Both the position numbers and the translations under genes were made by a program. From Bacteroidales bacterium (GTDB lineage Bacteria; Bacteroidota; Bacteroidia; Bacteroidales; FEN-979), in NCBI GenBank assembly GCA_030681475.1, contig JAUXWT010000044.1, forward strand, positions 45,379-109,378: DNA of 64,000 nucleotides. The letters run 5' to 3'. The notes below the pieces were generated by a model that was given only the letters and a program-made list of their open reading frames with translations, had not been told where the DNA came from and did not search any database. Positions 48,216 through 57,530 of the stretch are shown piece by piece. The stretch's first letter is position 1, and every line of letters begins with the position of its first letter.

Positions 48216-48614
48216 ATGTCCAAAATTTTTGCACTTTCAGAAGCATCGTCAATCGCCATTCACAGCATGGTTTTGATTGCACGTTCCGAAAACGGAATCA
48301 ATGCGGTAAAGATCGCTGAAATTACAGGATTTTCAAAGAACCACATCGCAAAAGTTTTACAAAGGCTCGTTAAAAACGAAATGCTTAAATCGGTAAGGGG
48401 CCCCTCGGGTGGATTTTCTATGAAAATGGATCCCAAAAGTGTCAGTTTACTGGATATTTATCAATCCATCGAAGGCCCGCTTGATGTCAGCGAATGTCCG
48501 TTGTCATATGACCTCTGTGGATTTGATCGTTGCCTGATGGGTACTGTCGTGAATAAACTGACCACCGAATTTAAAAAATTCTTGAACGACCAGACGCTGC
48601 AATCATATTTGTAA
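48216..48614 (+). CDS. Rrf2-family transcriptional regulator (three-Cys, IscR/NsrR-like)
   Basis: AEITGFSKNHIAKVLQRLVKNEMLKSVRGPSGGFSM; Cys triad CPLSYDLCGFDRC. Confidence 0.93.
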   Translation: MSKIFALSEASSIAIHSMVLIARSENGINAVKIAEITGFSKNHIAKVLQRLVKNEMLKSVRGPSGGFSMKMDPKSVSLLDIYQSIEGPLDVSECPLSYDLCGFDRCLMGTVVNKLTTEFKKFLNDQTLQSYL

Positions 48615-48665
48615 TTTTTTTGTTCACAAATAAGCATATACATACTTAAATACTATATATAATAG

Positions 48666-49535
48666 ATGAAACGAAAAATTATTCAGATTGATGAGGAGAA
48701 GTGCAATGGGTGTGGAATTTGCATTCCAAACTGCCATGAAGGGGCCATGCAACTCATCGACGGGAAAGCGAGGTTGATCAGCGATCTGTTCTGCGACGGC
48801 CTTGGAGCATGCATCGGCCATTGTCCGGAAGGCGCCATCGAGATCATTCAACGTGAAGCAGAACCTTACGACGAACGTAAGGTGATGGAGATGATGGTTC
48901 CTAAAGGCAGGAATACCATCCTTGCCCACTTGTCCCATTTGAAGGATCATAACGAAACTGAATTTTTACAACAAGCAATCGATTTTTTAAAAGAAAACAA
49001 CATCATGATGACTCCAGAAAAAACAGAAAATCATTCACATGGTGAATGTGGTTGTCCGGGCTCCATGGCCAAAGATTTCAGAACAGAGTCTCCAATGGTT
49101 GAGACGCAGACCAATGCTGAGACGCATAGCAATGCGTCTCAACTACCGGCTACATCTGAACTGCGCCAATGGCCGGTTCAATTGCATTTGCTCAATCCTC
49201 AGGCATCCTATTTCAAGAACGCAGACGTTGTGCTTGGCGCCGACTGCGCAGCTTTTGCCATGGGAGATTTCCATGCCCGGTTCCTTAAAGGAAAATCCAT
49301 TGCCATTGCCTGTCCAAAACTTGACAGCAACAAAGAGTCTTATGTTCAGAAACTCTCCTCCATGATCTCCGACACAAAGATCAACTCCTTAACGGTTGTG
49401 ATGATGGAAGTTCCATGTTGCAGTGGTCTCCTGCATATGGCACAATCGGCCAGGTCGAATGCCGGCCGGAACATCCCCATCAAACAGGCCATAGTCAGTC
49501 TTCAGGGAGAGGTTCTCGAAGAAGAGTGGACTTAG
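48666..49535 (+). CDS. Two-cluster ferredoxin-like 4Fe-4S protein
   Basis: CNGCGICIPNCHEGA and CDGLGACIGHCPEGA; C-terminal GADCAAFAMGDFHARFLKGKSIAIACPKLD and MMEVPCCSGL. Confidence 0.88.
   Translation: MKRKIIQIDEEKCNGCGICIPNCHEGAMQLIDGKARLISDLFCDGLGACIGHCPEGAIEIIQREAEPYDERKVMEMMVPKGRNTILAHLSHLKDHNETEFLQQAIDFLKENNIMMTPEKTENHSHGECGCPGSMAKDFRTESPMVETQTNAETHSNASQLPATSELRQWPVQLHLLNPQASYFKNADVVLGADCAAFAMGDFHARFLKGKSIAIACPKLDSNKESYVQKLSSMISDTKINSLTVVMMEVPCCSGLLHMAQSARSNAGRNIPIKQAIVSLQGEVLEEEWT
49119..49140. repeat. Perfect 9-bp palindromic hairpin GAGACGCAT-AGCA-ATGCGTCTC within the ferredoxin CDS
   Basis: Read directly; preceded by another GAGACGCA at 49101. Confidence 0.85.
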
Positions 49536-49701
49536 AAAAAGGTTTAAATTTGCCTATTGGACCATCAACATCAGTTTGACCCTGATGGTTTTGAACAGCT
49601 TGCTACCGGTTAACCTGGCTCAAACATGGGTAATCGTTCGGTTGAAGGATGGGTGGTCATTGAATAAATAACCTAAAAATCAAAGATCAATAATCAAATC
49701 T

Positions 49702-50031
49702 ATGGAAAAAAGTATTTTCGAACACTCGAATGTGTTCAGGTTCGCCGAAAAGGTGGATTATTCCTCTGAAGGCATCATCAGCAAACGGGTGATCGATCGC
49801 CCGGTTGGAACGGTAACGTTATTTTCTTTTGACCTGGGGCAGCGCCTGAGTACCCATTCTGCACCTTACGATGCCATGTTACAGGTTATTGAAGGAAAAT
49901 CGGAAGTTATCATTAACGAGGTACAGTATATTTTAAATTTAGGTGAAACCATCATCATGCCGGCAGGAATTCCACATGCCGTTAATGCACTGGAAAAATT
50001 CAAGATGGTATTGACCATGATCAAAGGATAA
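49702..50031 (+). CDS. Cupin-domain protein
   Basis: LSTHSAPYDAMLQVIEGKSEVIINEVQYILNLGETIIMPAGIPHAVNALEKFKMVLTMIKG. Confidence 0.92.
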   Translation: MEKSIFEHSNVFRFAEKVDYSSEGIISKRVIDRPVGTVTLFSFDLGQRLSTHSAPYDAMLQVIEGKSEVIINEVQYILNLGETIIMPAGIPHAVNALEKFKMVLTMIKG

Positions 50032-50035
50032 ACCA

Positions 50036-51550
50036 ATGAGCGAACTAATCAACAACTCACAAAGCAGGAAGGAACTGCTGAAGCACATGATCCTTCAACT
50101 GCACGAAGGCGTGGCGCCTGAAGCGGTGCGCGCACGCATGATCGAACTACTGACCAAGATCCCTTATGGCGAGGTGGTGGAGGTGGAACAGGAACTGATC
50201 AACGAAGGGCTTCCCGAATCGGAAGTTCTCAGGCTCTGTGACATTCACAGCCAGGCTCTGGAAGGTCATATCGACCTTTCGGGAATGAAAATCGTAGAAC
50301 CGGGACATCCGGTGGATACGTTCAAAAGGGAAAACAGAGAACTGGAGAAGGTAGTAAAAGAACTTTACAACCTGTTCAGTCAGGTTGAAACTGAACTTTC
50401 GGGACCATCAAAAGAGAAGTATCTTAATACGATAAGAGGTCTGTTCAATAACCTGATGGATGTCGACAAACATTACCGCCGCAAGGAAAATCTCCTGTTT
50501 CCTTTTCTTGAGAAGTATGGGATCACCGGTCCGCCCAAGGTGATGTGGGGTAAACATGACGAAACCCGCGACCTGCTGAAGAACGCGATCAATGTGCTGA
50601 ACATGCCCGGTGATTTTACCCCGGAAATGATGCAGATGAAGGTGGATCTCCACCTCAAATCGGCGGCAAAAGCCATTACCGACATGATCCTGAAAGAGGA
50701 GGAGATCCTCCTGCCCATGACCCTGGATAAACTGACGGAAACCGACTGGTACGATATTTACCGTCAAACCAATGAGATCGGATACTGTCTGTATGATCCC
50801 GATGTATCCTGGCAACCTCAGGGTGTGCTGACAGCCGAAGAGACCTCGGCCGAAGAGGGGACCATCAGCCTACCCAGTGGGAAATTTACTTCTGAAGAAC
50901 TCCTTGCCGTTTTGAACACCCTGCCGATTGACATTACCTTTGTTGACCGCAATGATAAAGTGAAATATTTTTCACAGGGCAGAGAGCGTATTTTCGACCG
51001 GAACCGGGCTATCCTGGGCCGCGATGTCCAGATGTGCCATCCGCCATCAAGCGTACACATTGTTGACCAGATCGTGGGGGATTTCCGCAGCGGCAAAGCC
51101 GACAGCGCTCCTTTCTGGATCCAGATGGGGGGGAAGTTCATCCACATCGAATATTTTGCATTGAGAAATGAAAAGGGTGAATATCTGGGAACGCTGGAGA
51201 TGTCGCAGGATCTTACCGAAAAGAGAAAAATCAGCGGAGATCAGCGCCTCTTGTCGTACCGGAAAAAGGAATCAACAAACATCAGGGAGGAACAAAAAAT
51301 GAACGGACCAGCATGGTTTGATAAGACTAAAATTAAAAATTCGCTGGATGCAAGGCCTTTGCTGGCCCAGGGTATCCATCCACTGGAGCAGGTGCAGCAG
51401 GAATGCGCCTTACTGAACCCGGGAGAGATCTTTGAGATCATCACCCCTTTTCCACCGGCGCCCATGATCGAGAAGATGGCGGCGGCAGGGTTTGAAACGC
51501 ACTCAGAGAGTGGGGCGGATGGGATGTTTCACACTTTCTTTTGCAAATAG
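50036..51550 (+). CDS. DUF438 / hemerythrin-like HHE / PAS / DUF2249 multidomain protein
   Basis: LKHMILQLHEGVAPEAVRARMIELL (DUF438), HYRRKENLLFPFLEKYG...MWGKHDE (HHE), ITFVDRNDKVKYFSQGRERIFDRNRAILGRDVQMCHPPSSVHIVDQI (PAS), C-terminal LDARPLLAQGIHPLEQV (DUF2249). Confidence 0.92.
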   Translation: MSELINNSQSRKELLKHMILQLHEGVAPEAVRARMIELLTKIPYGEVVEVEQELINEGLPESEVLRLCDIHSQALEGHIDLSGMKIVEPGHPVDTFKRENRELEKVVKELYNLFSQVETELSGPSKEKYLNTIRGLFNNLMDVDKHYRRKENLLFPFLEKYGITGPPKVMWGKHDETRDLLKNAINVLNMPGDFTPEMMQMKVDLHLKSAAKAITDMILKEEEILLPMTLDKLTETDWYDIYRQTNEIGYCLYDPDVSWQPQGVLTAEETSAEEGTISLPSGKFTSEELLAVLNTLPIDITFVDRNDKVKYFSQGRERIFDRNRAILGRDVQMCHPPSSVHIVDQIVGDFRSGKADSAPFWIQMGGKFIHIEYFALRNEKGEYLGTLEMSQDLTEKRKISGDQRLLSYRKKESTNIREEQKMNGPAWFDKTKIKNSLDARPLLAQGIHPLEQVQQECALLNPGEIFEIITPFPPAPMIEKMAAAGFETHSESGADGMFHTFFCK

Positions 51551-51592
51551 CGAAATGGTGAAATAGCGAAATAGCGAAACGGTGAAATTTTT
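51547..51592. repeat. 8-bp short tandem repeat (AAATAGCG/AAATGGTG)n spanning stop and start codons
   Basis: aaatagcgaaatggtgaaatagcgaaatagcgaaacggtgaaa. Confidence 0.85.
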
Positions 51593-53105
51593 CCGGAAGT
51601 ACCATAAGTGGTTTAGCCTGGTCGCTACGCTGTTCATCCTCCTCTTCGCGGTTTCGGGGATTATCCTTAACCACCGGGAGTTGTTCTCGGGAGTAGATGT
51701 AAGCCGGAAACTTCTGCCTCCCATTTACAGATACAACAACTGGAATCTTGCTGCGGTGAAAGGGTCGGTGAAAGCCGGCGGTGACAGCATTCTGGTTTAC
51801 GGCAACATCGGGGTTTGGCTGACCGACAGCACATTCAAGACCTTTTATGACCTTAATGATGGTTTCCCGGATGGCATCGATAACCGGAAAATAAATACAC
51901 TTTCATGGTCGCCGGTTGCTGGACTTTATGCCGGAACATTGTTCGGGCTTTACCATTTTAATCTTGGAAAATGGGATAAAGTAAGGTTGCCGTTTGGTTC
52001 GGCACGCGTCGTGAAAGCGCTGCAGCATGGCGACAGTTTGCTTGTAATGACCCGGTCGGATCTTTTTATGTCCACAAGTGCATCGGGTTACCGTGACTTC
52101 CATAAAATCCAGGTTCCAAAGGGCGAAAACAGCGATGGCAAGATCGGTCTTTTCAAAACCCTGTGGGTGATTCACAGCGGCGAAGTTTACGGTCTGGCAG
52201 GCAAGCTGATCGTAGATGGTGTCGGAATAGTCTTCATCATACTTTGCATTACCGGACTTATCTATTTCTTTGTTCCATACCGGTTGAGAAAATTGAATGA
52301 TGACCGGAGTCGTTCAAAATGGAAACAATTTAACAGGTCTTCCCTGAAATGGCACAACGTACTCGGCTCCTGGGCCATCCTCATCCTGATTCTCAATACC
52401 GCAACAGGGATGTTTCTCCGGCCGCCACTACTCATCCCCATTGCCGGAGAAAGGGTTGCAAAACTGAAGTACACCAAACTCGACAGCCCCAACCCATGGT
52501 TCGACCGGTTCCGCGATTTGATCTATGAAGAGGAATCGGGGCGATATCTCGTGGCTACCAGCGAAGGAGTTTATTATTCCGATGACCATTTCGGCAGTGA
52601 ACTGAAATCCTTTCCTGTTCAACCTCCTGTAAGCGTGATGGGTATCAACGTTTTTGAGCAAATCAACACAGGTCGTTACCTAGTCGGGTCATTCAGCGGG
52701 ATTTATGAATGGGAACCGTTCACGGGACAGATCATTGATTGCATCACCCGCATCGAATATCATGATACCGGTGAAAGCGGCCCTCCGTTTGGCAATGTAA
52801 CCGTTGCCGGATATATCAGGTGCGACGATTCCACCCGGCTTATTTTCGATTACGCCCACGGGGTGTTTGCCCTGGAAGGGAGGAATCCGGTGGCTCCCAT
52901 TCCGTCAACTGTTGTAAATGCAAGCCCTATCTCGCTGTGGAATACCAGCCTGGAGATCCACACCGGGCGCATTTTTGATCCCATCCTCGGGCCGTTTTAC
53001 ATCCTGGTGGTGCCGTTGGTCGGCCTGGCCACGCTTTTCATCCTCGTCAGTGGATTTATTGCGTGGTGGCTGGCGAGGCGGCATAAAAATAAAGTGATGG
53101 AATAA
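51582..53105 (+). CDS. PepSY-domain membrane protein
   Basis: FFRKYHKWFSLVATLFILLFAVSGIILNHRELF; SSLKWHNVLGSWAILILILNTATGMFL. GTG start. Confidence 0.85.
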   Translation: MKFFRKYHKWFSLVATLFILLFAVSGIILNHRELFSGVDVSRKLLPPIYRYNNWNLAAVKGSVKAGGDSILVYGNIGVWLTDSTFKTFYDLNDGFPDGIDNRKINTLSWSPVAGLYAGTLFGLYHFNLGKWDKVRLPFGSARVVKALQHGDSLLVMTRSDLFMSTSASGYRDFHKIQVPKGENSDGKIGLFKTLWVIHSGEVYGLAGKLIVDGVGIVFIILCITGLIYFFVPYRLRKLNDDRSRSKWKQFNRSSLKWHNVLGSWAILILILNTATGMFLRPPLLIPIAGERVAKLKYTKLDSPNPWFDRFRDLIYEEESGRYLVATSEGVYYSDDHFGSELKSFPVQPPVSVMGINVFEQINTGRYLVGSFSGIYEWEPFTGQIIDCITRIEYHDTGESGPPFGNVTVAGYIRCDDSTRLIFDYAHGVFALEGRNPVAPIPSTVVNASPISLWNTSLEIHTGRIFDPILGPFYILVVPLVGLATLFILVSGFIAWWLARRHKNKVME

Positions 53106-53156
53106 ATGCCATGTCAACGGTCACATCTTTTAAATATGTTTTTATATCTTTGAAAT

Positions 53157-53888
53157 GTGAAAAACTTCAATCTGACTATTTTTCTTATGATCACCGCAGG
53201 ATTAACCTGCCACGCGCAAAGTTTTGAACTTGCCGATGACTTTGGCGTACTCGCCAACGGGGCCGAAGTATATCACTCTGGCCCACCCGATACGTTGCAG
53301 TTGATCACCTGGCTCCATCTTAGCAACATTTCGGGGAACACAATAAATGTTTTAATGAAGAAGGAGGAGATATCCATGGTTCCCGGTACAACTTCATCCA
53401 TCTGCTGGGGAGGCTACTGCTATGGCACGGGGATGATGGTATCGACTTTCCCACTCACCATGCCTCCCGGAGAGACGGAATACGGGTGTTTCGGACATTA
53501 TGGACCCGGCGGGGGCAGGGGAGAGAGCGTGGTACGCTGGACATTTTTTAATGAATCCGACCCGATGGATTCCATCAGTGTGACAGCACATTATTCAACC
53601 TATCCACTTGCAAATGAAAACATACCGGATCCGTCAGGTGTATTGTCATTTACAGGGAAGGTTCCGGCCAACGATCAGATCATGGTCAGTTATTCACTTC
53701 AGCCGGGAAGACAGGGCAGGATCGAACTTCGCAACCTTGCAGGAAAAATTATTTCTGTCAGCAGAACCATTTCTCTATCAGGAACGATTTCTTTGAGCGT
53801 CATGTCGCTGCCATCAGGGATATATTTCTGCACCCTGATGGTTGACGGAAAACCCATCGTAACAAGAAAAGTGCCTGTTTGCCATTGA
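53157..53888 (+). CDS. Secreted protein with T9SS type-A-like C-terminal sorting domain
   Basis: Signal peptide; C-terminal MVSYSLQPGRQGRIELRNLAGKIISVSRTISLSGTISLSVMSLPSGIYFCTLMVDGKPIVTRKVPV. Confidence 0.72.
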   Translation: MKNFNLTIFLMITAGLTCHAQSFELADDFGVLANGAEVYHSGPPDTLQLITWLHLSNISGNTINVLMKKEEISMVPGTTSSICWGGYCYGTGMMVSTFPLTMPPGETEYGCFGHYGPGGGRGESVVRWTFFNESDPMDSISVTAHYSTYPLANENIPDPSGVLSFTGKVPANDQIMVSYSLQPGRQGRIELRNLAGKIISVSRTISLSGTISLSVMSLPSGIYFCTLMVDGKPIVTRKVPVCH

Positions 53889-56123
53889 AAACAGCCTGTC
53901 GTTCAATTCTGCTGATCACCCAGCACCGCCAGTTGGGGGCGATTGTTGCCCCCTGGGAAGTTGTAAATGACCCGGAAGGTTGGTTTGTGCTTCAAAACCG
54001 GCTGAATTGGTTGATAACCAATGGTTCAAACCAGGATGAACCGCAGGCCATCATCGATATCACGACTATTTCACAAACATTTACTGATGCGGAAATTCAC
54101 CGGCGGTTTTCGCGGAAAGGAATTTCATCAAAGGACTTTTTCAAGGCTATTCCCAAAGAAACACTCTTATTACAGATTCGTCCGTTTATCGAACGGCAGA
54201 TGGACAACATACTCCGGATAGCGATTCAACATGATATTCCGGTTTTCGAACATGAGGACTCTTTCAGGGTGTACCATAAAAACCGCCTGATGATCAGGCC
54301 GGAACCGGCCGATCCCTGGTTTTGCTTTACCAAAACTGCAAATGGGTCGAACTATGTTCTGGAACTCCTACAGCAGGAGCAGAAAATCGGGTTGAAATCA
54401 CCCGGCAATAAAATCATTTGCCGAAACCCGTGCTGGTTCAAGACAGATAACCGGATGCTCCATTTCCCCGAGGGGTTTGATGGTAAAAAAATTGAGCCAT
54501 TCCTGACAAAAGAGGCAATCCTGATCCCCGCCACTGCCGAAAAAAAGTATTTTGAAACATTCATCCTGAAAACTTTAAAAACCGGACAGGTAAAGGCCAG
54601 TGGATTTAAGGTTCAAACGCTGAATCCCATTCCCCTGATGGAGTTATCCACCGAATTTGACTGGCAGGAAAAGGCGGTACTGGTGATCTGGTTCCGGTAT
54701 GGCGAAAAGAGGATTATGGCAGGAAAATCGCAGAAAGTCTTTATTGACCTGAAGATGGACAACACAGAAGTGGTTTTTTCTAAAACAGAGCGGGACACCA
54801 TCTGGGAAGCAGAGATGGTCGGCAAATGCCTTTCTGTTGGACTGAAACTGCTTAATGACAACATTTTATATCTGCCTGGTTATTCCCCACCAGGGAATCT
54901 TGACATGTACCCGGTACAGTGACCTGCACTATTTTTCTGTTGTTGTTGACAATCAGTGGAGACTGCCGTTGCATCATATCAGGATAATCAGGGATCTTGA
55001 CTTGCCCGAAAATGAAAATCTGGCAATCCGATTGCAGCAACTGGACCCGGATCATGCCCGACCGGTGAGTGTGCCGCAAACCCTGCATGCCACGTTACGT
55101 CCTTACCAGGAAGAAGGATTGCAATGGCTGAAATTTTTAAATGAAAACAAGTTTGGTGGTTGTCTGGCTGACGACATGGGACTTGGGAAGACAATTCAGG
55201 CACTATCGTTATTGCTATCCATTGATGATGCAGATAGTGCAGCATCGCTGATCGTCATGCCCGCATCATTGATTCACAACTGGCGGAATGAGATCAGGAG
55301 GTTTGCCCCGTCTCTCAGGGTTCTGGAACATACCGGACACGACCGGATGACCACAACAGGATTTTTCGGTTCGGCCAATGTGATCCTGACAACCTATGGA
55401 ATACTTCGCAACGACTTGCCGCTCCTGTTACAGTACCGGTTTCATTACATCATTCTGGATGAAAGCCAGGTAATAAAGAATCCCGCGGCACATATCAGCA
55501 GGGCAGTGTATCAGATGAAATCCGAACAAAGGCTGGTTCTTACCGGCACTCCGATTGAGAACTCGCTGACAGATCTATGGTCGCAGTTCGAATTTCTTAA
55601 TCCCGGAATGCTGGGGACCTTGGCCCAATTTCAGAAAAGGTATGCCTTAAATTGGACAAATGATCAACACAAGGAAGATATCCTCAGGGTTTCTGATCGT
55701 TTAAAGCATCTGCAATTGATTGCCACCCATTTCACCCGTGAAGGAATATCGTTTTCAATGCTTACCGGAGCAACAACCAACCGTGAAAAGGTGGTAAAAC
55801 AATTCAGGGAGGATCCGGCAAATCAGTTTTTTCTGATCTCATTAAAAGCCGGTGGAACAGGACTCAATCTTCCGGAGGCAGGTTACGTCATGGTATTAGA
55901 CCCCTGGTGGAATCCCGCAGCCGAATTGCAGGCCATCAATCGGGCACACCGCATCGGCCAGGATAAAAAGGTGATCGCCTACAAATTCATCACATCCGGT
56001 ACTATTGAAGAGAAGATGCTCGTACTGCAGCAAAGGAAGCAGAGCTTGTCTGATAATTTTCTCCCAACGGGGAACCCGCTGAAGGATTTATCACAGGAGG
56101 AGATCGCGGGCTTGTTTGGATAA
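53879..56123 (+). pseudogene. SNF2-family helicase, split by a frameshift (~54905-54922) and lacking the inter-RecA segment
   Basis: ORF 53879..54922 (N-terminal) and ORF 54855..56123 (GGCLADDMGLGKTIQ, ILDESQVIKNP, LTGTPIENS, FLISLKAGGTGLNLPEAGYVMVLDPWWNPAAELQAINRAHRIGQ). The usual PFILRRTK...QR..Y...LRQ...HP stretch is absent between RYALNW and KHLQLI. Confidence 0.8.
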
Positions 56124-56145
56124 CCAGGACATTCTGTTTCCCACA

Positions 56146-56568
56146 TTATTCATATTTCATCAGAAAGTGTTCAATACCGGCTTCGAGAAACATCTCCCCG
56201 GCTTTTTTGAACCCGTTCCGCTCATAAAACGGTACCGCTTTCAGTTGGGAATGCAGATAGATCAGCTTTCCTAGAGATATTACATCTATCAATACCTCCT
56301 TCAGGATGATGTCGCCGATCCCCCGGTTGCGGAATTGAGGCAGCACGGCAAAGCGTTCCAGTTTGATCCCCTTGTCCGTTTTCCGCCAGCGGGCGGTAGC
56401 AATGGGTTTTTCAGCCAAAAACAGCAGATAATGATGGGAAACTTCTTCATGGTCGTATTCAAGGAACGCATCAACTCCCTGTTCCTCGACGAACACCTGC
56501 CGGCGGATAGAGAATGCCAATTCTGACAACTCTTTATCCTGGAATGAAAATTTTTTTACAGAAAACAT
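56146..56568 (-). CDS. GNAT-family N-acetyltransferase
   Basis: IRRQVFVEEQGVDAFLEYDHEEVSHHYLLF; LERFAVLPQFRNRGIGDIILKEVL. Confidence 0.93.
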   Translation of the reverse strand: MFSVKKFSFQDKELSELAFSIRRQVFVEEQGVDAFLEYDHEEVSHHYLLFLAEKPIATARWRKTDKGIKLERFAVLPQFRNRGIGDIILKEVLIDVISLGKLIYLHSQLKAVPFYERNGFKKAGEMFLEAGIEHFLMKYE

Positions 56569-56599
56569 ATATTAACGATCAGTTTGTCAGCGCATTGGG

Positions 56600-57484
56600 T
56601 TAAATAGAAATCGTCTCCCAACCTGCCGGAGTCAGGTTCATCAGTTCCCTGAACCCTATCTCTGAAAGCAGAACGGCAGTTTCTTGGAATAACATGGAAA
56701 TCTCGGCAGGTTTATGTGCATCGGAACTGATGATGACCGGAATGTTCAGATCATGGATCCTTTTCAGCACGGCAGGACCGGGAAAAGGAGAATCGGAACG
56801 TTTTTTGTAAACCCCGCGGGTATTCACCTCGACGATGACCCCGGTTTGCTTTACCAGTTCGAGTGTCTCATTAACAAGTGCAACATACCATGGGTCCGTT
56901 TCCGAGAATAACCTGCCACGGTTGTGCATTTTGATCTTGTCGAGGTGGCCGATGATATCTATTTTGCTGGTTGTCAGCATCTCATTGATCTGTGCATAAT
57001 ATGCCGTGACCCCTTTGCGGATATCGCCACCAAAAAGCTTATTCAGCCCGTCATCGTATGTGGCAGGATCGGGGCCGTCGATGAACCAAAGTTCGTCAGG
57101 AGATCCGTTCCGGACAAGGTGTACCGATCCGATCAGGAAATCGAGGGGGAAATTTTCTTGGAACCAGGCGAATGAATGACCCATGCCGGGAATGTAATCC
57201 GCTTCCATCCCAAGGAAGATTTCGCACTGCGCACTACGCACTTCACGTTCAAGCAGATGATTTTGGGTTTCCGTATGCGAAAATTGATCACGAAGTAACA
57301 GAATTGCATCGCAATATTCCCTGACCTGATATTTACGCAAGGCAAAGGTGTTTTCGACAGGTAAAGGGGAATGATCGGAAAATCCGATGGAGGTCATTCC
57401 AAGGGCGATAGCAGCTTTAATGTACTCTTCCGGATTGTCGGAACCATCGCTGAAACGGGTGTGGGTATGGAGGTTTTGGTACAA
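56600..57484 (-). CDS. PHP-domain histidinol-phosphatase-like protein
   Basis: NLHTHTRFSDGSDNPEEYIKAAIALGMTSIGFSDHSPLP; LIGSVHLV; PVIISSDAHKPAEI. Confidence 0.9.
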   Translation of the reverse strand: MYQNLHTHTRFSDGSDNPEEYIKAAIALGMTSIGFSDHSPLPVENTFALRKYQVREYCDAILLLRDQFSHTETQNHLLEREVRSAQCEIFLGMEADYIPGMGHSFAWFQENFPLDFLIGSVHLVRNGSPDELWFIDGPDPATYDDGLNKLFGGDIRKGVTAYYAQINEMLTTSKIDIIGHLDKIKMHNRGRLFSETDPWYVALVNETLELVKQTGVIVEVNTRGVYKKRSDSPFPGPAVLKRIHDLNIPVIISSDAHKPAEISMLFQETAVLLSEIGFRELMNLTPAGWETISI

Positions 57485-57530
57485 TGGAATATCGAATATT
57501 GAACAACGAATTATGAATTACGAATGAATT

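Noticed and set aside
49565-49592. Terminator-like hairpin CATCAG-TTTGACC-CTGATG
   Set aside because: Short stem and weak T tract; not enough to call.
54890-54925. Programmed ribosomal frameshift in the SNF2 gene
   Set aside because: No slippery heptamer or downstream structure is evident; a mutation or sequencing error is simpler, especially with the second lesion.
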